A DNA stretch of 64,000 nucleotides from CAJQLB01 sp041392065 (GCA_041392065.1 JAWKMU010000002.1:434001-498000), one strand, 5' to 3'; positions 36,380 through 46,623 are shown, counted from the first letter of the stretch. Numbers and translations are program-made. The notes: generated by a model from the letters alone, not told the origin.

Positions 36380-36718
36380 ATGAATCATTATGAAACTGTT
36401 TTCATCTTAAATCCCGTTTTATCTGAAGATCAGATAAAGGAAACAGTAAAGAAATACGAAGATTTTCTTGTTTCAAACGGAGCTAAGATGATATCAAAAG
36501 AAGATTGGGGCTTGAAAAAATTAGCTTACCCAATTCAAAACAAGAAAAGTGGCTTTTACCATTTGTTTGAGTACCAAGTTGCTGGTGAAGTTATCAATCC
36601 TTTAGAGGTTGAATTTAGACGTGACGAGCGTTTTATGCGTTACTTAACTGTAAAATTAGACAAGCACGCTGTGGCTTGGGCTGAGAGAAGAAGAGTTAAA
36701 CTTAAAGAAAAAGCTTAA
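36380..36718 (+). CDS. rpsF: 30S ribosomal protein S6
   Basis: 112 aa, with typical MNHYETVFILNP start, a ferredoxin-like fold and the LAYPIQNKKSGFYHLFEY core. S6 pairs with S18 on the central domain of 16S rRNA. It is first of the S6-S18-L9 operon; the rpsR start follows 2 bp after its stop. No ssb or priB gene interrupts the operon, unlike Bacillus or E. coli. Confidence 0.97.
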   Translation: MNHYETVFILNPVLSEDQIKETVKKYEDFLVSNGAKMISKEDWGLKKLAYPIQNKKSGFYHLFEYQVAGEVINPLEVEFRRDERFMRYLTVKLDKHAVAWAERRRVKLKEKA

Positions 36719-36720
36719 TT

Positions 36721-37017
36721 ATGTCAACAATAGAACAACAAGCAAAAGGAAAAAAAGACGGAGAAATTAGATATTTAACTCCGCTTAACATAGACACTAA
36801 CAAAACGAAAAAATATTGTCGTTTTAAAAAATCTGGAATTAAGTATATCGATTACAAAGACCCAGATTTCCTATTAAAATTTGTAAACGAGCAAGGTAAA
36901 TTGTTGCCAAGACGTTTAACAGGAACTTCATTAAAGTATCAAAGAAAAGTGTCTGTAGCTGTAAAAAGAGCACGTCACTTAGCGTTGATGCCTTATGTAG
37001 CAGATTTATTAAAATAA
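36721..37017 (+). CDS. rpsR: 30S ribosomal protein S18
   Basis: 98 aa. The core FKKSGIKYIDYKDPDFLLKFVNEQGK and the RRLTGTSLKYQRKVSVAVKRARHLALMPY tail are characteristic. It binds S6 in the 30S platform. Middle gene of the operon. Confidence 0.97.
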   Translation: MSTIEQQAKGKKDGEIRYLTPLNIDTNKTKKYCRFKKSGIKYIDYKDPDFLLKFVNEQGKLLPRRLTGTSLKYQRKVSVAVKRARHLALMPYVADLLK

Positions 37018-37030
37018 AAATACTCATAAC

Positions 37031-37492
37031 ATGGAACTTATATTAAAACAAGACGTTGAAAATTTAGGATTTAAAGACGATATTGTAACAGTTAAGAGCG
37101 GTTATGGTAGAAATTTTTTAATTCCTCAAGGACATGCTGTTATCGCTACTGCTTCTGCGAAGAAAGTTTTAGCTGAAAATTTAAAGCAACGTGCCTTTAA
37201 AGAAAAGAAAATTATTGATGATGCAAATAAAACTGCTGAAGCTATTAAAGTTTTAGATATAAAATTAACAGCAAAAGCAACAGAAGGTGCATCAGCTGGT
37301 GATAAATTATTTGGTTCTGTAACCAAAGCAGATTTAGCAGAAGCTTTAGAGAAAGAAGGACACACTGTTGATAAAAAATTCATTAATATCACAGGAGGTA
37401 ATATTAAGCGTTTAGGTCAGTACAATGCTGTAATTCGTTTACACAGAGAAGTAACTGTTGAAATACCATTTGAGGTTATTGCACAAGCATAA
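37031..37492 (+). CDS. rplI: 50S ribosomal protein L9
   Basis: 153 aa. The N-terminal domain MELILKQDVENLGFKDDIVTVK...GYGRNFLIPQG binds 23S rRNA, followed by a long helix and the C-terminal domain (GNIKRLGQYNAVIRLHREVTVEIPFEV). Last gene of the operon, with a strong terminator 19 bp downstream. Confidence 0.97.
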   Translation: MELILKQDVENLGFKDDIVTVKSGYGRNFLIPQGHAVIATASAKKVLAENLKQRAFKEKKIIDDANKTAEAIKVLDIKLTAKATEGASAGDKLFGSVTKADLAEALEKEGHTVDKKFINITGGNIKRLGQYNAVIRLHREVTVEIPFEVIAQA

Positions 37493-37510
37493 GCTTACAT
37501 TATAATACAT

Positions 37511-37541
37511 AAAGCCTCAACCTTGTTGAGGCTTTTTTTTT
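37511..37541 (+). terminator. Rho-independent terminator after rplI
   Basis: An 8-bp stem AGCCTCAA/TTGAGGCT with a 5-nt loop, then nine or more T. Confidence 0.9.
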
Positions 37542-37552
37542 GACATTAAAAA

Positions 37553-38022
37553 ATGAAATACACAAGATTATCAAAAGAACAAATTGAAGAACTTCACCAA
37601 GAGTTTATCAATTTTTTGGCAACACAATCCATTACTGCTGAAGAATGGAAGGACATTAAAACTAATAAACCAGAAGTAGCTGAACAGGAACTAGATGTTT
37701 TTAGTGATTTGGTTTGGGAAGGAGTACTTACAAAGCAGAGTATTTGGAAAACATCTCTCCGCAACACATGTATCTGTTTTATTTAGGCGAATCTGAAATT
37801 GAATTGATAGGATTAAAACTGAATACAACAGACGTAAACTTAACCACAAAAGAGGGTTTTGCTTGGCTTAGGGAGAATTTAATGAGTGATGATGTTGAAA
37901 TTTTTGATGCTAAAAAAGCCTATTCAAACGATAAGCAATTGGATAAATTTGCATTGATACAACAAGGTTCTGTTATTACAAAGGGAGAATTGTTTACTTA
38001 TTTTGATAAGTTAATTCATTAA
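37553..38022 (+). pseudogene. DUF6495-like protein, interrupted by a one-base frameshift
   Basis: Two overlapping frames together make one conserved-looking protein of about 155 aa. Frame 1 gives MKYTRLSKEQIEELHQEF ... SDLVWEGVLTK and then reads into nonsense; frame 2 continues KAEYLENISPQHMYLFYLGE to the TAA at 38020-38022. The break is at about 37732-37736, within acaaagcagag, where one base (probably a G) is missing. The joined protein matches the layout of the Bacteroidota DUF6495 family, of unknown function. It could be a real inactivation or a sequencing error; no canonical slippery heptamer is present. It follows the ribosomal operon by 60 bp. Confidence 0.8.
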
Positions 38023-38024
38023 AG

Positions 38025-38075
38025 CATGTCACTTCGAGTGTATCGACATTTATTGTCGATATATATCGAGAAGTT
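38025..38075. repeat. Dispersed inverted repeat (TTCGAG...TATCGACA type)
   Basis: Left arm ACTTCGAGTGTATCGACA, right arm TGTCGATATATATCGAGAAGT, imperfectly complementary around TTTAT. Same family as fragments near 27040-27115. Confidence 0.55.
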
Positions 38076-38093
38076 ATTAAAACTATTATTTTT

Positions 38094-38146
38094 GTCATTC
38101 CGCAGCTGTCACACTGAGCTTGTCGAAGTGTGTGATGCGGAATCCA
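38094..38146. repeat. Dispersed inverted repeat with CACTGAGCTTGTCGAAGTG core
   Basis: Outer arms ATTCCGCA and TGCGGAAT enclose GTCACACTGAGC TTGTCGAAGTGTG. This core is a common intergenic repeat in Bacteroidota. It is non-coding and folds into a long imperfect hairpin. Confidence 0.6.
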
Positions 38147-38180
38147 GTTTTAAATTAAGATTATATAATTATTAAAGAGA

Positions 38181-38198
38181 TTTCCACTTTCGTGGAAA
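38181..38198. repeat. Short hairpin repeat directly ahead of hisS
   Basis: TTTCCAC-TTTC-GTGGAAA, a perfect 7-bp stem, the reverse-orientation relative of the hairpin at 22806-22823. It ends on the base before the first possible hisS ATG (38199). Confidence 0.6.
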
Positions 38199-38204
38199 AT
38201 GAAT

Positions 38205-39575
38205 ATGGCACAAAAACCAAGCATACCAAAAGGTACAAGAGATTTTTCACCAATTGAGGTTGCAAAGCGCAACTACATTTTTGGTGTGATAAAGTCAAGT
38301 TTTGAATGTTTTGGGTTTCAACCTATAGAAACACCAAGTTTTGAAAACTCAGACACCTTAATGGGAAAATATGGTGAAGAAGGAGATAGACTTATTTTTA
38401 AGATTTTAAATTCGGGTGATTATTTGTCAAAAGCTGATGAGACTGCTTATAATAAAAAAGATTCCAATAAGTTAACAAATAGTATTTCCGAAAAAGCCCT
38501 TCGTTACGATTTAACTGTGCCTTTTGCACGTTATGTAGTGCAACACCAAAATGATATTACCTTTCCTTTTAAGCGTTACCAGATACAACCAGTTTGGAGA
38601 GCAGACAGACCACAAAAAGGCCGTTTTAGAGAGTTTTATCAATGTGATGCAGATGTTGTTGGTTCAACCAGTTTATTGCAGGAGGTGGAGTTTGTGCAAT
38701 TGTACGATGATGTATTTGATAAGTTAGGTCTTGAAGGTGTAACCATAAAAATAAACAACCGTAAAATACTTTCAGGAATAGCTGAAGTTATTGGCGCAAA
38801 AGATAAACTTATAGACTTCACAGTAGCTTTAGATAAACTTGATAAAATAGGAGAGGACAAAGTAAAAGAAGAAATGCTTGATAAAGGTATTACAGAAGAA
38901 GGTATTACTAAACTTCAACCTTTATTTAGTTTAAAAGGCACTTTTGGATCTCAGATTGAAAGTTTAAAAATAATCTTAAGTTCTTCAGAAGAAGGTTTAA
39001 AAGGTATCGAAGAATTGGCTTTTATAAATAATGCAATTCAAGCTGTAGGACTTAAAACAGCAAACTTACAATTGGATGTTACCTTAGCACGTGGACTCAA
39101 TTATTATACAGGAGCCATTTTTGAAGTTTCAGCTCCAGAGAAAGTACAAATGGGCTCTATTGGTGGTGGTGGACGTTATGATGACCTCACAGGAATTTTT
39201 GGATTGAACGATGTAAGTGGTGTTGGTATCAGTTTTGGTCTTGATAGGATTTATTTGGTATTGGAAGAACTTAATTTGTTCCCTGAAACTATTGCTAATT
39301 CAATAGATGTATTATTTATCAATTTTGGTGATACTGAAGCACTTTATTGCCTTAAAGCTATTGCAAAATTAAGAGAAGCTGGTATAAACACAGAAATTTA
39401 TCCAGATGATTCTAAAATGAAAAAACAGATGAACTATGCCAACAAAAGAGACATTCCTTTTGTGGTTTTAGTAGGTGAGGAAGAAATGAAAGCCAATAGT
39501 TACACGCTAAAAAACATGAGGTCTGGCGAGCAAAGCAAATACTCGTTAGAAGATTTAATAAAGGCTGTACAATAA
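38205..39575 (+). CDS. hisS: Histidyl-tRNA synthetase
   Basis: A class II aminoacyl-tRNA synthetase of about 456 aa. I prefer the ATG at 38205 (MAQKPSIPKGTRDF, the common N-terminus) over the ATG two codons earlier at 38199. Motif 2 region ALRYDLTVPFARYV ... FKRYQIQPVWRADRPQKGRFREFYQCD, the histidine-specific GLNYYTGAIFEV, and motif 3 GGGGRYDDLTGIFG ... GVGISFGLDRIY are all present. The C-terminal anticodon-binding domain (from about 370) is intact. The start codon sits against a dispersed hairpin repeat. Confidence 0.96.
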   Translation: MAQKPSIPKGTRDFSPIEVAKRNYIFGVIKSSFECFGFQPIETPSFENSDTLMGKYGEEGDRLIFKILNSGDYLSKADETAYNKKDSNKLTNSISEKALRYDLTVPFARYVVQHQNDITFPFKRYQIQPVWRADRPQKGRFREFYQCDADVVGSTSLLQEVEFVQLYDDVFDKLGLEGVTIKINNRKILSGIAEVIGAKDKLIDFTVALDKLDKIGEDKVKEEMLDKGITEEGITKLQPLFSLKGTFGSQIESLKIILSSSEEGLKGIEELAFINNAIQAVGLKTANLQLDVTLARGLNYYTGAIFEVSAPEKVQMGSIGGGGRYDDLTGIFGLNDVSGVGISFGLDRIYLVLEELNLFPETIANSIDVLFINFGDTEALYCLKAIAKLREAGINTEIYPDDSKMKKQMNYANKRDIPFVVLVGEEEMKANSYTLKNMRSGEQSKYSLEDLIKAVQ

Positions 39576-39608
39576 AAAAAGCTCCAATGACTAATTGGAG
39601 CTTTTCTC
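39576..39608. terminator. Terminator after hisS
   Basis: AAGCTCCAAT / ATTGGAGCTT stem around GACTA, with an A-run before and four T after. It lies between hisS and the convergent giant T9SS gene. Confidence 0.85.
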
Positions 39609-39639
39609 AGTTTAGTGAAATTCTAATTCGATAACATTT

Positions 39640-42600
39640 TTATTCAACCAAAACTTTCTTGGATACAGTTCCTTTTTCTGTTTCCATTTTTATAATATAA
39701 GTTCCAGAGCTTAAATTTTTAACTTCGTACTCTTTATAATCTGCATTAGAGATATTATTTATGGTCTTGATGCTTTGCCCAAGAATATTTATCAACTCTA
39801 TTGATTTTATATTTTGATTTGTTGGGTTTATCAATACAATACTTTCAATGGCATTAGAGTAATGAACGTCAATATTATCAATTTCAAACTCATTGACATC
39901 TAATGGTGAAAAATCTGTAAAAGTTATTTCAAATCGGTCAAGATATTCACCAGCTGGTAGATAAATATTATAGCTACCAGAATTTAAGTTATGGTAAATA
40001 TTTAAAACTTTGTCATGTAAAAACACATCTAAATTACCAGGATCATTTTCTATTTTATCTAACATGATTTTGTTCTCACCATCATCGCTAGTAAACAGAC
40101 CAAGAGGTAATATGGTTTCACTACCAATTTCGTTAATTCCTTGAATTACAAATTTTTCATTATCAATCATCCAGAACATGTCGTCCATTTGATCTTCATA
40201 ATAGGCACCATCGTAACCCCAATCTATTCCCATAGTTGCGTTTTCATCCATAGTAGCCAATAATTGACGTCTTATGGTATTTATAGAATTGAAACCAATT
40301 CTTATTTTTAAACGAGAATCGTTTACATTATTTTGCACATTTAAAGGAGTAATTGGTGTGATGCCTCCTTCGGTCACTTCGTCATTCATTCCAACAAATG
40401 TCGAGTTACCACTACTTTCCTTGTGGAAAACACGTTGACCATTATTAAAGTTTATTGTTCCACCAGAACCACTTGCTACTACAAAGAAGCCTTGACTAAC
40501 AGGAATAAAATTACCTGGAGGACTTATTGGTGTACCTGCTGCACTTACATCTGGATCGTTTGATATGTAGGTTGCTACTGTAGTTGCTCCTGATAGGTTA
40601 AGCATGTGATAACCACCTTGATAATCTGCTAAGTTGTGATTGCCACCACCAAAATGCTCCCAGAAATATAGTGTTCCAGTGATAGATGAACTATTATCAT
40701 TAATAAATGTATAAGCATCAATTGCTGAGGCATAAGGGTTACCTACTAAATAATCGCTATTAACAGAAATTGTTAAGTTAATATCACCATTATTAGGCTT
40801 TCCGCTAAATACATAGTTTTGATCAGTTGTTATACTACCAGTTCCAGGACCTTTCATGGTAAAGCCTTCGCCAGCATACATATCGCCAGTACTTCTTATG
40901 TGTTGCCATGCAGAATAATCATCATCTGGCTGATTTGCGAATTTCCAAATCCAATAATCGGCTAAGCCAATTGGAGAGGTGTTTGTACCATTATAGCCTG
41001 TGCTTATAAAATTGATGTTTAATGTACCATCTTTCATTACTTGAGGCAAAGTATATCTGTATTCGTTATTACCTTCATCATCAATCCCAACAGGTGAAGA
41101 CCAATAGTTATAAGTATACGTATCTGCAGTACCTTGCTGATCACGATATAATTTGCCTGAAGCACCAACCACCAAATCACTATTAATTGTTTGAATCAGC
41201 TGCGATTCTCCATTTAAGTCAATTTCACCATCAAGTTCTAAATAATGGGTTACTGTTAGACCATTTCCTGTTCCTGATGCATTTACACCATTTACGCTAA
41301 GTGTATTACTACTTACAAAAAGACCTAATACTTCACGTTCTCTACCCAAAATTGCATCTGTTGCGATATTAACATTATGATTGGTTTCGACAATATTCCA
41401 ATTAACTGGAGTAACACCATCAACAATGGATAAAGCATTTGGTAAAGTTTGAACTGTGCTGTTCAACCAAGTTGCATCTGTGGTCCAATCTCCATTGTTT
41501 TGCGATTGATATGGAAGTGGAGCGGTTTGCCTATCTACAGTACGTAAATTTCTTAATGCTCCTGTATTACCATTTCCAGATTCATCTTTTGTATTGGTGT
41601 AAGTATATGTGGTCATTGGGTAATAACCTGCAAGATTTGACCAAGGTACAGTACTAACTTCATTTTTTGTAATGGTTTGTGGTATCACAGTACCATTTAC
41701 AAAACTTGAATTATTTTCAATTTCTTGATTCATAATATACCTTAATTGGTCTACAGTTAAAGCAGTATCCCAAACACGAACTTCATCAATGTTTCCAATA
41801 AAGAAATCACCTAAACTTGCACCTTTACCTGCGGCAGCAAGGTTAAAGTTTCTTGTTGTTGAAACTGGAGCAGTTAGTGATGCTGAAGTATCAGGAACAC
41901 CATCAATGTATAATGTAGCAGTACCACCAGAATATATTATTGCCAAATGATGCCATTCGCTTTGCGGAATGACAACACTTGAAGTTATAGTTTGTGTTGA
42001 GCCATTTTTCCAAGATACTTCAAACCTTCCTGTACTGTTTATTTTAAAATCATAACCTTCAGTATAAGCTAAATCTCTTTTTGATAAGATAGACTTGTTG
42101 TTAGAACCAGCTTCTCTCATAACCCAAGAAGAAATTGTAAAGCTCGTTGGGTTTAAATCAAGGTTATCGTCCATATCAACATAATCACTAACACCATCAA
42201 AATAAATAGATCTTGTATAAACACGTTCAGGAGCCCAACCAAATGTAATGTACTTTGTTCCATCAAAATCATAAGTGGTTTCAACAATTGCTTCACCAAG
42301 TTCATTGGTTGTTTGTGTCATTACTCTATAATCTGCAGTTGGGTCAAAGTTTGGAGTATTGGATATAAACATTAAATATTGTCCGTTTGGTGGAGCAGCT
42401 GTTCTAATGGCACTTGTAAGTACTTGTACTTCAACTTCAGGCACATCTCCTCCAGATTCTACAACTTTCCAAGTTCTAGCAATACCATTAAACTGAACCC
42501 AAGTACCACCTGGGATTACTGGAGATATGCTTGTACTCATATCTACATCTACAACTACTGCAGGATCATCTAAATCGACACCATCATTTCCCCAAATTAA

Positions 42601-45600
42601 AAACTCTTTATCATTAATAGTATTTGGATTAAGATTATTAGTGTCATAAACATTGGCTAATCCCATAGTCAATACACCTTGACCTCTTGATCCAGAATCT
42701 AAATCGTTGTTTACACTTCTGGATTGTTTTTGGTATAAACCTGAAGCATCGTCTCTTCCAATTCCAGCAATGTCATAGTTAAAGACATCATTAGCTGGAA
42801 CTCCAGTGTTTTGATCCCAAATTACTGTACCATCGCTGTTTACGTAGTCTTGTGATGTACCATTAACACCTAAAGTAATTCCATATTTTAGAGCTAAATA
42901 AGACTGTATTCTATTTCTTTCTTGAGTAAGATCTGTATCTACTTTTCTAGCAGAATAAGAAATAACTTCGGCTATTCTTGCATTTGTAGTAGCTTCCCAA
43001 CCTTCACTACGTCCTAACCAAAATCTTGTATCGTTTGCATTTGCATATTCGGCTACATCATTTTGTGTAGTTTCAATATCATTAGCATTGTAATATAATT
43101 CTTGTTGAGTATCGGCTGAGTTATTACGTGTGTTTATGATACCTGCGTTGTCGTAGCTCGATCCAGTACCTATTTCTGCAACTGCATATCCATCACCACT
43201 TTCACTACTTGTATAGGTATCGTAAGCATAGCAAATTATTTCACCACTTACACGTCCAGTGTAGTCACCAAAACCAATTCCAGTTGTATCTGTGGAGTTA
43301 ACATCTAATGTGGAGTCACCACTTATTACATCCATAAAACCAAAGGAATTAGTAATTGCTGTATCGTCTGGGATTAATACAATAAAAATATCTTGAGTGT
43401 AGTAACCAAAATCTCCAGTTAAAAACTTTTCCGAAGTGTTATCATGTGAATAATCACTATCAATTGTAAACGAACTGTATGTATTATCAAATTCAACAAC
43501 TGGATTAAAGTTTACATTTTTGTTTACATTATCTCTATATGTTGGTTCTTGACCTGATTTATAAGGTCTAGCATCACTACCACGACCTTGATCTTGCCAC
43601 AAAGATACATTTTGGCCATTAGTATGTGTGCCATCATTTCCTTTTAGCCACAACCCTAAATCTGCGGTCACACCGCCTGGAGCAATTGTTGGCTCTGGTT
43701 TATCAATAACAGCTAAATAATCAATAGCCATATCGCTTGTATTTCCTGAACCTACTATACCTTGGATTCTTATTTTAACAGTTTGCCCAATATAGGCGCT
43801 TAAATCTATACTTATTGGTATGTAAGATGCATTGTTTGCTGTTTGTATTTGACCTGTTCGTGTCCATAAATTAGTTGGATAGGTTGTGCCACTATCAGTA
43901 CTTAAATCTATGTTAAGTGTTCCAATACTTGAACCATACATATGATGATGCAATATGAATCTTGGATTTGTTGTTCCTGTAAGATCTAAACAAGGAGTGA
44001 ATAGATTTGCTGTTAAGTTGTTGTTTCCATTAGCTTCTGTATACAAGTAAAATGAGCCACTAACTGCATCTGATGGTCCAGTAGAGCCTGTACCAGTGCC
44101 TCCGGAATCTCTAATCCAATCAAAATTGTCGCCAGTATCTTGTGTTATTTGGCCTAAACCACTTTCAAAATCTTCTATGTAGGGATAAGTCGTTATATAA
44201 CCCCCACATGCATCAGTTCCTGTACCTTGAATACTAAAGTTATATGGGTTTTCATCAGAGTCGTCATTTGCAATAGTTAATGTAGCTGTTCTTAAACCCA
44301 AAGCACTTGGATTAAAAGTAATATTAAATGTTGCGCTACCTCCTGCTGCTATTGTTGAAGCTGGAATTGCTGTAACTGTAAAGTCAGCTGCATGAGTACC
44401 AGAAACTACAACATAAGGAGAACCTCCAGTTAAATTGAGGTTTAAAGAAGCCCCTAGGTTTTGAATGGTAAATGTATTGACGTTTGTTCCTGATGTTACA
44501 TCAACATTACCAAAATCTGTATCGTCCAGAATAGAAGGTGTTACATCACCATCAGCTATATCAACACCATTACCTCTAATATTTATCTCTGGTAATGTAG
44601 TTGTACCAGTTCCTTGTATGTCAAAATTATAAGGGTTTTCATTACTATCGTCATTTGCTATGGTAACTGTCGCAGTTCTTAAGCCTGTTGCACTTGGATT
44701 GAATGTTATTGTAAACGTTGTGTTGCCACTTGCTGCAATTGGAGTCGTAGGATTTGCTGTTAGTGTAAAATCAGCAGCATGAGCTCCAGAAATAGCAACA
44801 TATGGTGAACCTCCCGTTAGGTTAAGGCTCGCAGTTCCTAAATTTTGAATTGTAAATGTGTTTGGATTGGTACCTATTGTGACATCAACATTTCCAAAAT
44901 CTGTATCGTCAGTTACCGATGGTGTTGTATCGCCATCAATAATGTTTGTTCCGTTACCAACCAAGTTTATTTCTGGCGTTGGACTAGCTGCAGTTATATT
45001 AATCGTATAATCTTCAACTTCACCATAGTTAAAAGATTCACAAGAGGTTGGTATTCCATTATATTTCATACTAACCCTCATTCTAGTGCTTCCTAAAGTA
45101 GCTGTACCTGGAACTGTAAAAGCACCTGACACAGGAAAGGTGGTTGTAGGACCAGTAGTCCAAACTTGCTCACCAGCGTCAACAAAATCTCCATCTTGGT
45201 TATAGTCTATCCAAACCGAATAACCTTCAGAGTATGTAGTTCCAGGCCATGTAGGAGTTACTGTAATTGTGTATAATGTACTTTGGTTTAAATTTGTTGA
45301 AATGGCAGTAAAATCTGAATATCCAGTACTAGTTGTGCCAACTCCAGAGCTATTATCAATTGTATTTAATTGAACCCTTCCTATATATTCATCATTTGTG
45401 TTATTACCATTAGAAGAACAATAAGTTGGAGCTGAGGCATATAAGTTTACAATTTGGATCTCATGACTCATGGTGTTTCCGCTTCTATGAGCCCAATGAG
45501 CTGCTTGAGTAGTGGAGTTTAAATAGTAGTTTCGCCACCCTCTACCATAGGCAGTACCACCACCACTTGAGATGGATGTACCTACTATTAAAGCTTCACT

Positions 45601-46623
45601 TAAACTAGTAAGAGAAGCAGATGAAATATCTATTGTAGATTCACCGCTACTACTACTTGTATCACTGCTAAACCTAGAAACACTAATATTGGAATTATTA
45701 GCAACATGTACAAAATGTCGGTTACCACTGGTTTGTGCATCATGATTGCTATCAAATCCCCAAGAAACCGTTTGGTTATTACCACCAGGACTTATAATTG
45801 GCCAGTTGTCTGCAATGGCTTGATCAACAGCATTGTCACTCATATTGCCTCTGTGGTGAGTGAAAATTATAGATTCATTCCAATCACTTACATTTGTTGC
45901 AGTACCAGTACCATCAGAGTTTGCTCTTAAAGTAATGTTGCCGCTATCTGCATCTACTGAACCGGAATCACCATGTAAAATAGTCCAGTTACTTCCAGTA
46001 AATTCAACTAAAGTAATATATACACTAACATTGTTTGCATTAGAGCCTTTTTGTACACGCATTGTAGAAGCATTTTCCAAATACGCAATTACGGAACCAG
46101 AATCTGCTCCAGCACTTGAAACATCTGTAATAATTCCAGTAATAAAAGGAATACATTTGTTAGCACTAGAAACACCAGTTAATGCTTGTGTGGTATTGTT
46201 AGTAGTTCCGTTAAGATTAACAATATATCGACCTCTAACGATAAACTCATTATTACCACCTGGACTTCCTATATATTCCCATACTGAAGCATTGAATTTA
46301 GTGTTACTATTAACAGAGTTACTTTCTCTGTAATACGTTACAGTACTAGTTCCTGTTAAGCGTACAGCACCAGATAAATCTCTTCCTGTTAAATTTGAAG
46401 CGTTTTCATCAGAACGTCCAGCTTGAGCCAACCTGTTATTGTTGTTTAAAACAAAAGCATTGTTAAGTGAAGACACACTGGTTATTGACGATGTTGCTCC
46501 AGTTCTTGGAACATCGCTATTAAGATGTTGCACATTAAAATCTTGTGAAACAGAAATGTTTGAAAAAAATAACGTAAAAAATACTAACGCAAAGCATTTT
46601 ATAGAAAATGTAATATTTTTCAT
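39640..46623 (-). CDS. Giant multidomain T9SS-secreted adhesin-like protein
   Basis: A 2327-aa exported protein. In order: signal peptide (1-26); an N-terminal beta-rich region; a GEVED-like domain (about 460-540, WIDYNQDGDFVDAGEQVW); two tandem ASH/choice-of-anchor-D repeats (about 548-675 and 677-803, each starting PEIN and with FGNVDV and FTIQNLG); a MAM-like domain (about 811-974, YIEDFESGLG ... TGPSDAVSGSFYLY). Next come a large region typical of flavobacterial surface proteins (about 981-1240), a LamG/concanavalin domain (about 1474-1634, FDGVSDYVDMDDN) and a C-terminal type A sorting domain (about 2257-2327, GTYIIKMETEKG). Domain content suggests adhesion or polymer binding. The last 250 residues are homologous to the whole 49500-50270 protein. 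No catalytic domain seen. Confidence 0.92.
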   Translation of the reverse strand: MKNITFSIKCFALVFFTLFFSNISVSQDFNVQHLNSDVPRTGATSSITSVSSLNNAFVLNNNNRLAQAGRSDENASNLTGRDLSGAVRLTGTSTVTYYRESNSVNSNTKFNASVWEYIGSPGGNNEFIVRGRYIVNLNGTTNNTTQALTGVSSANKCIPFITGIITDVSSAGADSGSVIAYLENASTMRVQKGSNANNVSVYITLVEFTGSNWTILHGDSGSVDADSGNITLRANSDGTGTATNVSDWNESIIFTHHRGNMSDNAVDQAIADNWPIISPGGNNQTVSWGFDSNHDAQTSGNRHFVHVANNSNISVSRFSSDTSSSSGESTIDISSASLTSLSEALIVGTSISSGGGTAYGRGWRNYYLNSTTQAAHWAHRSGNTMSHEIQIVNLYASAPTYCSSNGNNTNDEYIGRVQLNTIDNSSGVGTTSTGYSDFTAISTNLNQSTLYTITVTPTWPGTTYSEGYSVWIDYNQDGDFVDAGEQVWTTGPTTTFPVSGAFTVPGTATLGSTRMRVSMKYNGIPTSCESFNYGEVEDYTINITAASPTPEINLVGNGTNIIDGDTTPSVTDDTDFGNVDVTIGTNPNTFTIQNLGTASLNLTGGSPYVAISGAHAADFTLTANPTTPIAASGNTTFTITFNPSATGLRTATVTIANDDSNENPYNFDIQGTGTTTLPEINIRGNGVDIADGDVTPSILDDTDFGNVDVTSGTNVNTFTIQNLGASLNLNLTGGSPYVVVSGTHAADFTVTAIPASTIAAGGSATFNITFNPSALGLRTATLTIANDDSDENPYNFSIQGTGTDACGGYITTYPYIEDFESGLGQITQDTGDNFDWIRDSGGTGTGSTGPSDAVSGSFYLYTEANGNNNLTANLFTPCLDLTGTTNPRFILHHHMYGSSIGTLNIDLSTDSGTTYPTNLWTRTGQIQTANNASYIPISIDLSAYIGQTVKIRIQGIVGSGNTSDMAIDYLAVIDKPEPTIAPGGVTADLGLWLKGNDGTHTNGQNVSLWQDQGRGSDARPYKSGQEPTYRDNVNKNVNFNPVVEFDNTYSSFTIDSDYSHDNTSEKFLTGDFGYYTQDIFIVLIPDDTAITNSFGFMDVISGDSTLDVNSTDTTGIGFGDYTGRVSGEIICYAYDTYTSSESGDGYAVAEIGTGSSYDNAGIINTRNNSADTQQELYYNANDIETTQNDVAEYANANDTRFWLGRSEGWEATTNARIAEVISYSARKVDTDLTQERNRIQSYLALKYGITLGVNGTSQDYVNSDGTVIWDQNTGVPANDVFNYDIAGIGRDDASGLYQKQSRSVNNDLDSGSRGQGVLTMGLANVYDTNNLNPNTINDKEFLIWGNDGVDLDDPAVVVDVDMSTSISPVIPGGTWVQFNGIARTWKVVESGGDVPEVEVQVLTSAIRTAAPPNGQYLMFISNTPNFDPTADYRVMTQTTNELGEAIVETTYDFDGTKYITFGWAPERVYTRSIYFDGVSDYVDMDDNLDLNPTSFTISSWVMREAGSNNKSILSKRDLAYTEGYDFKINSTGRFEVSWKNGSTQTITSSVVIPQSEWHHLAIIYSGGTATLYIDGVPDTSASLTAPVSTTRNFNLAAAGKGASLGDFFIGNIDEVRVWDTALTVDQLRYIMNQEIENNSSFVNGTVIPQTITKNEVSTVPWSNLAGYYPMTTYTYTNTKDESGNGNTGALRNLRTVDRQTAPLPYQSQNNGDWTTDATWLNSTVQTLPNALSIVDGVTPVNWNIVETNHNVNIATDAILGREREVLGLFVSSNTLSVNGVNASGTGNGLTVTHYLELDGEIDLNGESQLIQTINSDLVVGASGKLYRDQQGTADTYTYNYWSSPVGIDDEGNNEYRYTLPQVMKDGTLNINFISTGYNGTNTSPIGLADYWIWKFANQPDDDYSAWQHIRSTGDMYAGEGFTMKGPGTGSITTDQNYVFSGKPNNGDINLTISVNSDYLVGNPYASAIDAYTFINDNSSSITGTLYFWEHFGGGNHNLADYQGGYHMLNLSGATTVATYISNDPDVSAAGTPISPPGNFIPVSQGFFVVASGSGGTINFNNGQRVFHKESSGNSTFVGMNDEVTEGGITPITPLNVQNNVNDSRLKIRIGFNSINTIRRQLLATMDENATMGIDWGYDGAYYEDQMDDMFWMIDNEKFVIQGINEIGSETILPLGLFTSDDGENKIMLDKIENDPGNLDVFLHDKVLNIYHNLNSGSYNIYLPAGEYLDRFEITFTDFSPLDVNEFEIDNIDVHYSNAIESIVLINPTNQNIKSIELINILGQSIKTINNISNADYKEYEVKNLSSGTYIIKMETEKGTVSKKVLVE

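Noticed and set aside
37725..37745. Programmed ribosomal frameshifting in the DUF6495-like gene.
   Set aside because: The site acaaagcagag has no X-XXY-YYZ slippery heptamer and no evident stimulatory hairpin; a simple one-base loss explains it better.
45706..46333. Plus-strand open frames (up to 157 aa) opposite the giant T9SS gene.
   Set aside because: They are antisense shadows of a repetitive low-stop region, with no start context, no signal and no family resemblance.
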